In this document: piece by piece, positions 43,190 through 51,403 of the stretch
Numbering within the stretch: the first letter of the stretch is position 1
How the letters are laid out: every line of letters begins with the position of its first letter
Translations under genes and position numbers: made by a program
Notes under the pieces: generated by a model
What the model was told of the DNA's origin: nothing
The model's input: only the letters and a program-made list of their open reading frames with translations
The model's database searches: none
Assembly (NCBI GenBank): GCA_039640505.1
Contig: CP046865.1
Location: 434,001-498,000 of the forward strand
DNA: 64,000 nucleotides
Reading direction: 5' to 3'
DNA from: Rhodobacteraceae bacterium Araon29
GTDB taxonomy: Bacteria; Pseudomonadota; Alphaproteobacteria; Rhodobacterales; Rhodobacteraceae

Positions 43190-43837
43190 ATGCAGACACC
43201 CTATGATCCGCCCTCTGGCCCTTTGAGTATTTTGCACGAAGACCGCGAGCTGGTGGCGGTTGAAAAACCCGCTGGGCTTTTGTCGGTGCCGGGGCGCGGT
43301 GCGGATCTGGCCGATTGCCTGCTGGCCCGTGTTCAGCTGGCATTTCCCGATGCGTTGCTGGTGCACCGGCTGGACCGCGATACATCCGGCGTGATGGTTT
43401 TTGCACTGACCGCCCATGCCCAGCGGCATCTGTCGATGCAGTTTGAAACCCGCATAACGAAAAAAACCTATGTGGCGCGTGTGGCGGGTGAGTTGGTGGA
43501 AAAATCCGGTGAAATTGATTTGCCGCTGATTGTCGATTGGCCCAACCGGCCGCGTCAGATGGTGTGCCATGAAACCGGAAAGCCTGCGGTTACGGAATGG
43601 AAAGCGATCAAAACCGGCGGCGGTGAAACCCGTCTGCGCCTGACGCCCAAAACTGGTCGTTCGCATCAGCTGCGGGTGCATTGCCTGTCCATCGGCCATC
43701 CTATTCTGGGCGATCCGCTTTATGCACCGGAAACCGCAGATGCGCATGCACGGATGATGCTGCACTCAGAAGAGCTGCGCCTCAACCACCCCGAAAACGG
43801 CCGCGGCATGAAGTTCCGCGCCAAAGCGCCTTTTTAG
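43190..43837 (+). CDS. RluA family pseudouridine synthase
   Basis: 215 aa. The catalytic Asp is in HRLDRDTSG (about 60-68), followed by TGRSHQLRVHCLSIGHPILGD motifs. It lacks the N-terminal S4 domain of RluC/D, so it is a short form (RluA or RluF/TruC-like) acting on rRNA or tRNA. It starts at ATG 43190 without a strong ribosome binding site, downstream of the inverted repeat. It is convergent with the DUF899-like gene. Confidence 0.9.
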   Translation: MQTPYDPPSGPLSILHEDRELVAVEKPAGLLSVPGRGADLADCLLARVQLAFPDALLVHRLDRDTSGVMVFALTAHAQRHLSMQFETRITKKTYVARVAGELVEKSGEIDLPLIVDWPNRPRQMVCHETGKPAVTEWKAIKTGGGETRLRLTPKTGRSHQLRVHCLSIGHPILGDPLYAPETADAHARMMLHSEELRLNHPENGRGMKFRAKAPF

Positions 43838-43864
43838 AGGGTTGGTAATTTTAGGCGCAATGCC

Positions 43865-44434
43865 TCAAAGCGTTTTTGGCTCAAGCTCCACCCATTTTGG
43901 ATCGATCAGTGCGCGCAGGTGCCACGCCGGGGCAAATATATCCCCGCAGCCAAAATCATTCACCGAAGCAACCGTGATCTTATCACCCTGCCGCGTAAAC
44001 CCGGCCGCGCCCGGCAGAATGCCTTTGTCGTCACTATATAGCCCAAGCTCTTTGGGCAGATCGTTTGAGACGAAAGAATAGCAGTCAAATGGCCAGCCTC
44101 TTTTTTCTTTATGTGCATTGATTTCTTCTGGCGGGCTGCCCGAGCAAAGCACAAGCGCGGCATCATCGCCCAAGTGGTTTGGAACGCCCATAAATCCGTC
44201 GGCATAGGACATGCAATAGATGCAGGACACGTGCATATTGACGATAAACACCAAATTGTCCTGACCTTTGGAAAACAAGGACGCGATATCAATTTCGCCG
44301 CTTTGATCCCGTATGGTGCGGTTTTTAAGCTCAAAGCCAAAGGCGTGGGCCCGCATGGATACGTAAAGCTCATTAAGTTTGAATATTTGCAGTTCAAGCG
44401 ACCGTACGTCGCTTCGTAAAACGTCTTTGGTCAT
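43865..44434 (-). CDS. DUF899-like thioredoxin-fold protein
   Basis: 189 aa. ATG 44434 follows AAAGGACG, which decides the start against a longer in-frame form from 44551. The region CIYCMSYADGFMG (about 91-103) with a CxxC resembles the active site of DUF899/thioredoxin-like proteins, and GDDAALVLCSGSPPEEINA follows the family pattern. Probably a cytosolic redox or detoxification protein. Its partner is unknown. Confidence 0.72.
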   Translation of the reverse strand: MTKDVLRSDVRSLELQIFKLNELYVSMRAHAFGFELKNRTIRDQSGEIDIASLFSKGQDNLVFIVNMHVSCIYCMSYADGFMGVPNHLGDDAALVLCSGSPPEEINAHKEKRGWPFDCYSFVSNDLPKELGLYSDDKGILPGAAGFTRQGDKITVASVNDFGCGDIFAPAWHLRALIDPKWVELEPKTL

Positions 44435-44908
44435 AATCGTCCTTTCGCCGCAGTTTTGTCTATGACAGGGGCGGCTTTTGTAGGTGTGCTTTGAAGAAAC
44501 CGGGAAAAACGCACACCCATGGGCTGAAGCTAAATTAAAGAATACAGCCAAAAGAGCATAAGAGTGTACCCCCGGTCAAGTCGGGGTCGTGGGCGGCTTT
44601 ACCTTAGTGCTGCTGGCAGCATACCCACCGGGCTTTTGATCCGTTCACCAAAGTCTGGTCGTCAGTATCATGTTCAACTTGGAACCCTATCAGCACCTTT
44701 CGGAAGAGCTGGTCATATATAAGCCCATTAGATTTTCATGGGACCTTCTAAGAACAGCGATGCGGATCAATTGCGTGGCAAATTCATGCGATGTCAGCTA
44801 TGATCACCTCAAGATTCATGGGTGAATTAAACCCAATATTTTATATATTATTGTTTTTATTTAGTGAAATTATGTTTGAAATGAAAAATATATTTTAGGA
44901 ATTTAGGG
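44435..44908. other. 474-bp gap, AT-rich to the right, without a convincing gene
   Basis: Holds the divergent 5' regions of the DUF899-like gene and the TbpB-like lipoprotein gene. A stem CCCCG (44570-44574)/CGGGG (44582-44586) lies near its left end. An open frame of 51 codons at 44670-44825 has no ribosome binding site and no recognised family. The last 80 bases are strongly AT-rich. The patch looks like a boundary of acquired or rearranged DNA. Confidence 0.5.
44569..44587 (-). repeat. small GC hairpin upstream of the DUF899-like gene
   Basis: CCCCG and CGGGG form a 5-bp stem with one unpaired base around GTCAAGT. No T-run. Possibly the remnant of a terminator. Confidence 0.25.
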
Positions 44909-45823
44909 GTGAAAAATTTATTTGGCTTGGTCGCTGTGAGTATTTTCACAGCCTGTAGCGGCGTTGGGGCTGATGCCCCCAAAATATCATCTGCCGGAGG
45001 CGAACCTGCTATTTCGGCAACCGGCTATGCCAAAGAGGGCGACAAACGGCAGACGGGATCGGAGTTTACAGTGACCGGAGCCCCACGCTTCGTTTGGAAA
45101 AGAACCGGGGAAGGGGTTAAAATAAGCCGAGAATTTTCAAACATCACAGTTAAGCAACTCAAGTATGCTGCCTCCAATTTCGTTATGCAAATTGAATTGG
45201 ATGAGAAAAGCCACATTTTGGTATACGAAACTGAGATTGGATATTTTACCCTCTTTGGTGGCGGAGAGGCTCGCGCGAATATATTGTTCAATAATGAATA
45301 CAATTACGTCACCGGCCTATGGTATGTTGAAAATGTTTATAACATTGATTTTAATAGCGGTTCCTTTTTAGTCGGTTTCAATACTGCGCCAGAAACGATT
45401 GTATCCCGAACTGCAAAAGCAGTCTTTGAAGGGGGATCAGCTATCGCAATTCGATATCCCCAATCTGAGGCTGCCTTCACCGGGGGCACATCGCAATTTA
45501 ATGTTGATTTTGGGGCTGGAACAATCAATGGATCAATCGTATTTGACCCGATAATCACCCCAACCGGTAATTCTACGTTTTCTACCCCTAAAATCACCAT
45601 GGAATTGCCATCAACCAAAATTGAAGGCAATGCATTTGACGGGGATCTTAATGTGGTTACGAGTGGTAGTAACCCTAAAAGCATCACCTTTAGCAATGCC
45701 GAACTTGATGGCCAGTTTTTTGGACCCCAAGGAGAAGAGCTTGGTGCAAATATCTGGGGTGAAGGGAAAGCAGATGGACAGAAAATGCTTTTCCAAGGGG
45801 TCACAATCGCCGGAGAGAAGTAG
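44909..45823 (+). CDS. putative surface lipoprotein with TbpB-like C-terminal beta-barrel
   Basis: 304 aa from GTG 44909, preceded by AGGA 9 bases upstream. A lipobox, SIFTAC, gives lipidation at Cys16. Beta-rich throughout; the C-terminal NAELDGQFFGPQGEELGANI (about 268-287) matches the TbpB_B_D pattern of transferrin-binding protein B and Slam-dependent surface lipoproteins. No TonB receptor or Slam gene is adjacent. Ligand unknown. It lies on an AT-rich patch right after the truncated end of dnaE2 and may have come in with that rearrangement. Confidence 0.7.
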   Translation: MKNLFGLVAVSIFTACSGVGADAPKISSAGGEPAISATGYAKEGDKRQTGSEFTVTGAPRFVWKRTGEGVKISREFSNITVKQLKYAASNFVMQIELDEKSHILVYETEIGYFTLFGGGEARANILFNNEYNYVTGLWYVENVYNIDFNSGSFLVGFNTAPETIVSRTAKAVFEGGSAIAIRYPQSEAAFTGGTSQFNVDFGAGTINGSIVFDPIITPTGNSTFSTPKITMELPSTKIEGNAFDGDLNVVTSGSNPKSITFSNAELDGQFFGPQGEELGANIWGEGKADGQKMLFQGVTIAGEK

Positions 45824-45869
45824 TTCGAGCTATTGAAATTTGCTTTGTCGCGAGGATAGTTTTTGGTAA

Positions 45870-45890
45870 TTTCTGATTAATAATCAGAAA
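45870..45890. terminator. 21-base palindrome between convergent genes
   Basis: TTTCTGATTA (45870-45879), a single A, then TAATCAGAAA (45881-45890) form a perfect dyad in the short space between the lipoprotein gene and the end of dnaE2. It could serve both strands as a weak terminator, or be a binding site. Confidence 0.45.
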
Positions 45891-45891
45891 C

Positions 45892-48777
45892 CTACAGCGG
45901 CGGCGTAAGAATATGGCGCAGCAGCGCGACCGGATGCGCGCGCAGGCTAAGGCGCATGGACACATAGTCTTCGACCACTTCTTCGCCAAGGCTCATCTTC
46001 GGCAAATGTGCGGCCGGCTCATCAATGCCTTCGCCGTCCATATCACTGGCAAACAGCGGCAAGGGCGTTTCGGCGGTGATGGCCTTGACCTGCCACAGCG
46101 CTTCGCGGCGGCTTAGGCGCAGATCGGCAAAGGCATCCGCCTCGGCCAGCCGCGCCAGAACCACTGGCGGCGTTCCAGCACGGCGCCAGACATCTTCGGC
46201 CGAGCGGTAGCCATTGCCGCGCGCAGCAGTGATCCAGACCGCATCATCTTCGCGTAGGCCTTTGATCTGGCGAAACCCGAGCCGCAGCGCCAGTCCGCCG
46301 CGCCCGTCCGGTTCCATCACATTGTCCCAATAGCTGTCGTTGATAGTTATGCCGCGCACCTCGACCCCATGCGCGCGCGCATCGCGCACAATCTGGGCCG
46401 GGGCATAAAACCCCATGGGCTGGGAATTGAGCAGCGCGCAGGCAAAAATTCCCGGATGGTGGCATTTGATCCAGGCACTGGCGTAGACCAGAAACGCAAA
46501 ACTGGCCGCGTGGCTTTCGGGAAACCCGTAAGAGCCAAAGCCTTCGATTTGAGAAAAGCAGCGCTGTGCAAAATCGTCGTCATAGCCGTTACCCCGCATG
46601 CCGCGCAGAAAGCGGTTTTTAAATTCGCTGACATTGCCGTGTTTTTTAAATGTGGCAAGGGAGCGGCGCAGCCGGTCGGCCTCATCGGGGGTAAAGCCTG
46701 CGCCGATGATGGCGATCTGCATCGCCTGTTCCTGAAACAGCGGCACGCCCAAGGTTTTGCCCAGAACCTTGCCCAGTGCATCCGAGGGAAACGCAACCGC
46801 TTCTTCGCCGTTGCGCCGCCGGATATAGGGATGCACCATATCGCCCTGGATCGGTCCGGGGCGCACGATGGCCACTTCGATCACCAGATCATAAAAGCAG
46901 CGCGGCCGCATGCGGGGCAAGAAATTCATCTGCGCGCGGCTTTCCACCTGAAACACCCCGACGCTGTCGGCGCGGCACAGCATATCATAGGTTTTGGGGT
47001 CTTCGGGCGGCAGAGAGCTCAGCGAATAATCTATCCCCAGATGTGAGCGCATCAGATCAAAGGATTTACGCAGACAGGTGAGCATTCCAAGGCTCAGCAC
47101 ATCGACCTTAAGGATCCCCAGCGCGTCGATGTCGTCCTTATCCCAGCAAATCACCGTGCGGTCCTGCATTGTGGCGTTTTCAATGGGCACCAGCTCGTCG
47201 AGCCGGCCTTCGGTAATAATAAAGCCGCCCACATGCTGGCTTAGGTGGCGTGGAAAACCGATAATCTCATGGATCAGCTCAAAGGTTTGCGCCAGCCGCC
47301 GGTCATCCGGATCAAGCCCCACTTCGGCTAGCCGCTGCCGGTGTGTGGCGCGGCTGCCAAATCCGCCCCAAAGCTGCCCAGAAAGCGCGGCCACCGAGTC
47401 CTGAGAAAGCCCCATGGCCATCCCCACCTCACGGATGGCGCGTTTGCCGCGGTAATGGATCACCGTGGCGCAGAGCCCGGCGCGGTGGCGGCCATAGCGT
47501 GCGTAGATATGCTGGATCACCTCTTCGCGGCGCTCGTGTTCGAAATCAACGTCAATGTCGGGAGGCTCGTCCCGGGCCTCAGAGACAAAGCGCTCGAATA
47601 CCATAGTGCCAATCTCGGGGCTGACCGAGGTGACCCCTAAAGCATAGCACACCACCGAATTGGCCGCGGAGCCGCGCCCCTGACATAAGATGCCCCTGTC
47701 CCGGGCGAATTTCACAATATCGCGCACGGTCAGGAAATAGGGTTCATATTTCAGCTTGGCGATCAATTGCAGCTCATGCTCTAGCATTGCGCGCACCCGC
47801 TTAGACGCACCATCAGGATAACGCCAGTTGAGCCCTGCATAGGCGAGACGCTTCAGCCGCTCTGTTGGGGTTTCATTGCCGCTCAGCTCGGCGGGGTATT
47901 CATAGCGCAGCTCATCGAGGCTAAAGGTAAGGGTTTGCACCAAGTCGCCGCTGCGGTTCACGGCATCCTGATGAGTGGTAAAGAGGCGCTGCATTTCGGT
48001 CTCAGAGCGCAGGCGCTGTTCGGCATTGGTCAGCGCTGCCCTGCCGAGTTGATCGATACGTGTGCCGGTGCGAATGGCGGTGAGCACATCGGCTAGCCTG
48101 CGGCGGCGGCCATGATGCATCAAGGGCTGGGCGCTGGCGATTGTTTCAAGGCCAAGCGTTTCTGCGGCGGCGGCTATGTGATCAAACCGGGTTTGGTCCT
48201 GCCCGTCATAGCAGGGGGACATGAGCAGATAGATCTGCCCACCAAGGCGGCGAGCCAGCTGTTGTGCGGCGCCCCACCATTTTTCCACGCCGCCGGCAAT
48301 CGGCAGCGCGTGCGGCGGATGCAGCAAAAACACCAGCCCTTCTGCCTGATCGTTAAGGTCGCTGAGTCTCAGCTGGCAGTGGCCTTTGTCCACTCGCAGC
48401 CGGCCTTTTGATATCAAACGGCACAGGTTTGCCCAGCCGCAGCGGTTTTGCGTCAGGGCGGTCAGGATGATACCGTCTTGAAAGATCAGCTGCGCGGCCG
48501 GGATCAGGCGGGGGATATTTGTAACATCTGCAGAAGGCGGCGGCGCAATATGTGCCGGGCGCGGTGGTCCATGCTCGGGCGCGGCTTGCCGCGCGGCTAC
48601 CAGCCGCGCGATCTTGCGCGCTTCGCTGTGCGCGCGTACAATGCCAGCCACCGAGTTTTCATCAGCAATAGCAAGCGCCGGCATGCCCAAAAGCGCAGCC
48701 CGCGCGATATATTCTTCGGGATGCGAGGCGCCTTTGAGAAAGCTAAAATTAGAAGTGGCAGAGAGCTCAACAAACAT
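45892..48777 (-). CDS. dnaE2: error-prone DNA polymerase DnaE2 (ImuC), C-terminally truncated
   Basis: 961 aa. It starts MFVELSATSNFSFLKGASHP (PHP domain) and has the polymerase catalytic motif PDIDVDFEHERREEV (about 385-400) and the fingers/helix-hairpin-helix region. The family normally runs to about 1,020-1,100 aa with a terminal OB fold; here it ends LSLRAHPVALLRHILTPPL, just where that domain should begin, and the sequence beyond the stop shows no remnant of it. ATG 48777 has no ribosome binding site. A GTTC-N7-GTTC box lies just upstream. imuA and imuB, usually beside it in this group, are absent. Function may be altered or reduced; the catalytic core is intact. Confidence 0.9.
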   Translation of the reverse strand: MFVELSATSNFSFLKGASHPEEYIARAALLGMPALAIADENSVAGIVRAHSEARKIARLVAARQAAPEHGPPRPAHIAPPPSADVTNIPRLIPAAQLIFQDGIILTALTQNRCGWANLCRLISKGRLRVDKGHCQLRLSDLNDQAEGLVFLLHPPHALPIAGGVEKWWGAAQQLARRLGGQIYLLMSPCYDGQDQTRFDHIAAAAETLGLETIASAQPLMHHGRRRRLADVLTAIRTGTRIDQLGRAALTNAEQRLRSETEMQRLFTTHQDAVNRSGDLVQTLTFSLDELRYEYPAELSGNETPTERLKRLAYAGLNWRYPDGASKRVRAMLEHELQLIAKLKYEPYFLTVRDIVKFARDRGILCQGRGSAANSVVCYALGVTSVSPEIGTMVFERFVSEARDEPPDIDVDFEHERREEVIQHIYARYGRHRAGLCATVIHYRGKRAIREVGMAMGLSQDSVAALSGQLWGGFGSRATHRQRLAEVGLDPDDRRLAQTFELIHEIIGFPRHLSQHVGGFIITEGRLDELVPIENATMQDRTVICWDKDDIDALGILKVDVLSLGMLTCLRKSFDLMRSHLGIDYSLSSLPPEDPKTYDMLCRADSVGVFQVESRAQMNFLPRMRPRCFYDLVIEVAIVRPGPIQGDMVHPYIRRRNGEEAVAFPSDALGKVLGKTLGVPLFQEQAMQIAIIGAGFTPDEADRLRRSLATFKKHGNVSEFKNRFLRGMRGNGYDDDFAQRCFSQIEGFGSYGFPESHAASFAFLVYASAWIKCHHPGIFACALLNSQPMGFYAPAQIVRDARAHGVEVRGITINDSYWDNVMEPDGRGGLALRLGFRQIKGLREDDAVWITAARGNGYRSAEDVWRRAGTPPVVLARLAEADAFADLRLSRREALWQVKAITAETPLPLFASDMDGEGIDEPAAHLPKMSLGEEVVEDYVSMRLSLRAHPVALLRHILTPPL

Positions 48778-48791
48778 AGACAAGATTATAT

Positions 48792-48806
48792 GTTCTTGTT
48801 TTGTTC
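48792..48806 (-). promoter_or_regulatory. LexA (SOS) box upstream of dnaE2
   Basis: GTTC (48792-48795), 7 bases, GTTC (48803-48806): an exact match to the alphaproteobacterial LexA site GTTC-N7-GTTC (palindromic reading possible on either strand as a direct repeat). It lies 15 bases from the dnaE2 start codon, a repressing position. Confidence 0.8.
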
Positions 48807-48874
48807 TTTACTACTGATTCTTTTGGATAGGGTATTGAATTGGGTTAAAATCCGTTTTGTATTTTATAAAAGGA

Positions 48875-49216
48875 TCACGAGACAGCACGGATCAATTTGC
48901 GTTCTAACACCCGCAAAACAGTTTTCAGATCATGTCCGCGTTTAAGTACCTGACCGTCCACCCCGATGACTGCGTACTGGCCTTGACGGCTCCGCAGCCG
49001 CGGGCGTTTTTCAATGCGGTAGAGCGGGTTCTCAGCCGTACGGCGGAACACTGAAAACACGGCCACATCGCGCAGGCTTGAAATACCATAGTCACGCCAT
49101 TCGCCGGCCGCCACCATCCGGCCATAAAGCGATAAAACGATATTGAGTTCGGGGCGCTGAAAGGACACCGTTTCTGAAGCGGGCCGGTGGGCCGAAAATC
49201 CAGAATAACTATTCAT
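48875..49216 (-). CDS. DUF2794 family protein
   Basis: 113 aa, conserved small alphaproteobacterial protein of unknown function. The core LSLYGRMVAAGEWRDYGIS (about 30-48), DVAVFSVFRRTAENPLYRIEKRP and RGHDLKTVLRVLERKL are diagnostic. ATG 49216 is preferred over a TTG at 49246, though neither has a clear ribosome binding site. It is not part of the dnaE2 unit, being separated from it by the SOS-box region. Confidence 0.9.
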   Translation of the reverse strand: MNSYSGFSAHRPASETVSFQRPELNIVLSLYGRMVAAGEWRDYGISSLRDVAVFSVFRRTAENPLYRIEKRPRLRSRQGQYAVIGVDGQVLKRGHDLKTVLRVLERKLIRAVS

Positions 49217-49344
49217 AAAGATAGCTTTGCGAAGTTTGCCGCGCAAATCAAGGTGTTTGATGGCAACGGGCCAAAAAAACTCTCACCAAAAGCAAAACCG
49301 CCCCCGTTTCCGGAGGCGGTGCAATCATATCCGATGAAATAGGC

Positions 49345-50619
49345 TTACGCCTCTACATCTTCGGGGAGGATTTGGTTCAGTATGATGGCCAAGAACGCCG
49401 TTGGCGCCACGGCTGATGTGGCCAAGGTTTTTACGATACCTGGCAAATACTGAACCGCAGAAGGCACCAGATTAAGCCCAAGGCCCACGGTCAGCGATAT
49501 GGCGATGATCACCATATTGCGGCGGGTCATTTTCACTTCTGACAGCACGTTCATACCTGCTGCAGCGACCATGCCGAACATCACGATCACGCCGCCGCCA
49601 AGCACGGGCATTGGCATAGAGGCAATGAGCGCACCGATTTTTGGCAGCAATCCGCAAATCACCATGATGAGACCGGCGATCGAGACCACGTGGCGGCTCA
49701 TAATACCGGTCATACCGACGATACCGACGTTTTGGCTAAACGAGGTGTTGGGAAGCCCGCCAAAAACACCGGCTACGGCAGTTCCCAAACCATCCGCGTA
49801 GGTTGCGCCGGATATTTCCTCGTCTGTGGCATCACGTCCTGCGCCGGCCTTGGTTGTGGCAGAGGCGTCGCCAACGGTTTCTACCGCAGATACGATGGAC
49901 ACCAAAGTCACGCCAATAACAGCGCCAAGGTTAAATTCAAATCCGTAAGGCATGACTTGCAAGCCGATGATCCAGCTGGCTTTGGCAACCCCGCCGAAAG
50001 ACACCATCCCCAAGATAAATGCGAGGATATAACCAGCGACAATACCAATGAGAATGGCCGCATTGGATAGCATGCCGGTGGTGCGGAATTTACACACAAG
50101 CGCCACCACAATCACAGTCAGCGCTACCGCCCAATGCTTCATTGAGCCAAAGCTGTCAGCGTTCATCTGGAAATCAGCTGCACCGCCTGCGGCATATTTA
50201 ATGCCGACCGGAATAAGGTAAAGACCAATGGCCAAAATGACCAAGCCGGTGACCAGCGGCGGGAACCAACTGCGGATTGAGCTGATGACCGAGCCAAGCG
50301 CAAAGTGGATAAGCCCTGCGATGACGCATGAGGTCAGCGCCACGCCCAAACCTTGGGTTGCAGCAATGCCGGCCAGCACGCCTACAAAGGCAAAGCTGGT
50401 GCCCTGCATAATCGGCAGCCGTGCGCCAACTGGGCCAACACCTATGGTTTGGAACAAGGTGGCAATACCGGCAAACAGCATTGCCATCTGGATCAAATAA
50501 ACCTGCTCAGCGCCGCCAAAGGCCAAACCGGCCGCACCGGCGACAATCACCGAAGGCGTCACGTTTGAAGCAAACATAGCCAGAACGTGTTGCAGCCCCA
50601 ATGGGACGGCTTCGCCCAT
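49345..50619 (-). CDS. NCS2 family urate/xanthine permease
   Basis: 424 aa from ATG 50619, about 12-14 membrane helices. The family motifs QHVLAMFASNVTP (about 10-22), TGLVILAIGLYL, SAVETVGDASATTKAGAGRD (about 242-261) and GGLPNTSFSQNVGIVGMTG are present, typical of uric acid/xanthine permeases. Position beside urate catabolism genes favours urate. The frame is open for 16 more codons upstream, beginning at an ATA (50665-50667) that overlaps the stop of the upstream heptad-repeat gene; the extra residues (SDTSTGYSDPNITPP) look like a normal permease N-terminus. The true start may be that ATA. Confidence 0.9.
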   Translation of the reverse strand: MGEAVPLGLQHVLAMFASNVTPSVIVAGAAGLAFGGAEQVYLIQMAMLFAGIATLFQTIGVGPVGARLPIMQGTSFAFVGVLAGIAATQGLGVALTSCVIAGLIHFALGSVISSIRSWFPPLVTGLVILAIGLYLIPVGIKYAAGGAADFQMNADSFGSMKHWAVALTVIVVALVCKFRTTGMLSNAAILIGIVAGYILAFILGMVSFGGVAKASWIIGLQVMPYGFEFNLGAVIGVTLVSIVSAVETVGDASATTKAGAGRDATDEEISGATYADGLGTAVAGVFGGLPNTSFSQNVGIVGMTGIMSRHVVSIAGLIMVICGLLPKIGALIASMPMPVLGGGVIVMFGMVAAAGMNVLSEVKMTRRNMVIIAISLTVGLGLNLVPSAVQYLPGIVKTLATSAVAPTAFLAIILNQILPEDVEA

Positions 50620-50663
50620 TGGAGGGGTTATATTGGGATCGCTATACCCAGTTGATGTGTCAC

Positions 50664-50873
50664 TTATTTGCTTGGGCTGTTATCGTACTTGCTCGCCGAA
50701 TTATCGTACTTGCTAAAGCTGTTATCGTACTTGCTCGGACTTTTATCATATTTGTCAGGGCCTAGATCGTAAGGAAGAGAGCTCGGATTGATAATAAATG
50801 TTGAAATGTCCGCCTCTGAAACCGAGGGCAAAAACAGAATAGCCGCTATTAGCGGGGAAAAGATCGTTCTCAC
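50664..50873 (-). CDS. small secreted protein with SKYDNS heptad repeats
   Basis: 69 aa from GTG 50873 (only possible start; a stop lies 4 codons upstream). Signal peptide about 1-21, cleavage after SEA. The C-terminal half is four tandem units of seven residues related to SKYDNSP (50670-50753 at 21-base spacing). Low-complexity, acidic/aromatic tail; no family recognised, function unknown. Its TAA stop overlaps the ATA that would begin a longer permease reading frame, an arrangement resembling an ATGA junction with one base changed. Confidence 0.55.
   Translation of the reverse strand: MRTIFSPLIAAILFLPSVSEADISTFIINPSSLPYDLGPDKYDKSPSKYDNSFSKYDNSASKYDNSPSK
50670..50753 (-). repeat. four imperfect 21-bp tandem repeats
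   Basis: Consecutive 21-base units with the core AGCAAGTACGATAA(C/T), encoding seven-residue units. The three right-hand copies on the minus strand (toward the stop) are most alike; the first is diverged. Copy number could vary by slippage. Confidence 0.75.
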
Positions 50874-50964
50874 TGAAAAAACAACTCAGACGGTGCTTTC
50901 TTGTTGCAATTGACATTTCCTAAGCGTGACATCCCGGAGGCTAGTACGGCTGTTTCTCGATCAC

Positions 50965-51324
50965 TTAGTCGCATTTGAACTCAAGCATAAATATTACCGC
51001 TAAGGCGGAATGGATCATATATTTGTTCAGATCCAATTCCGCTCCCTTGGATTTATCAAGATACTGCAGGACCGTGTCGATGGCATCCGACGTGCTTAAG
51101 TCAGCTGGAAAGCACGCATTCATACCACCAATCGAATTTCCAGCCTTCATTACCTCAAGAATACTAGCAATAGCACCCAAACAGAAGCCTGCTCCAAGCT
51201 CATTCGGTTGAGCCGCATTACCAGACTTACACATATCCTTCAGTACCGCACCAGTCTTGGCGACTGCAGGAGTTCCCAGCAGCAGCAGCGACAACAGAAT
51301 AAATTTCATCTTTTTTCCAGTCAT
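50965..51324 (-). CDS. exported Rap1a/Tai-like small protein
   Basis: 119 aa with a signal peptide (about 1-22, cleavage after AVA). Two pairs of cysteines and the pattern FCLGAIASILEVM ... CFPADLSTSDAIDTVLQYL ... HSALAVIFMLEFKC match the Rap1a/Tai fold, known as immunity proteins against type VI secretion amidases and also found in unrelated contexts. No effector gene is near. It sits inside the urate cluster without an evident link to it. ATG 51324 taken as start; ATG 51309 possible. Confidence 0.7.
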   Translation of the reverse strand: MTGKKMKFILLSLLLLGTPAVAKTGAVLKDMCKSGNAAQPNELGAGFCLGAIASILEVMKAGNSIGGMNACFPADLSTSDAIDTVLQYLDKSKGAELDLNKYMIHSALAVIFMLEFKCD

Positions 51325-51403
51325 GATTGGGATATCCTATACAATTTTTATTCTCCTTGTTGTTGGGTCTAACCAATTGTTGGTTGACATCTTTTTATAA
51401 TCT

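Noticed and set aside
44670-44825. 51-codon ORF in the AT-rich gap
   Set aside because: No ribosome binding site and no recognisable motif; mentioned only as part of the gap description.
46369-47046. 225-codon open frame antisense to dnaE2
   Set aside because: Shadow of the polymerase gene; repetitive biased composition and no motif.
50670-50753. 21-bp repeats as CRISPR or attachment site
   Set aside because: The repeats are contiguous without spacers and keep one reading frame, so they are coding repeats.
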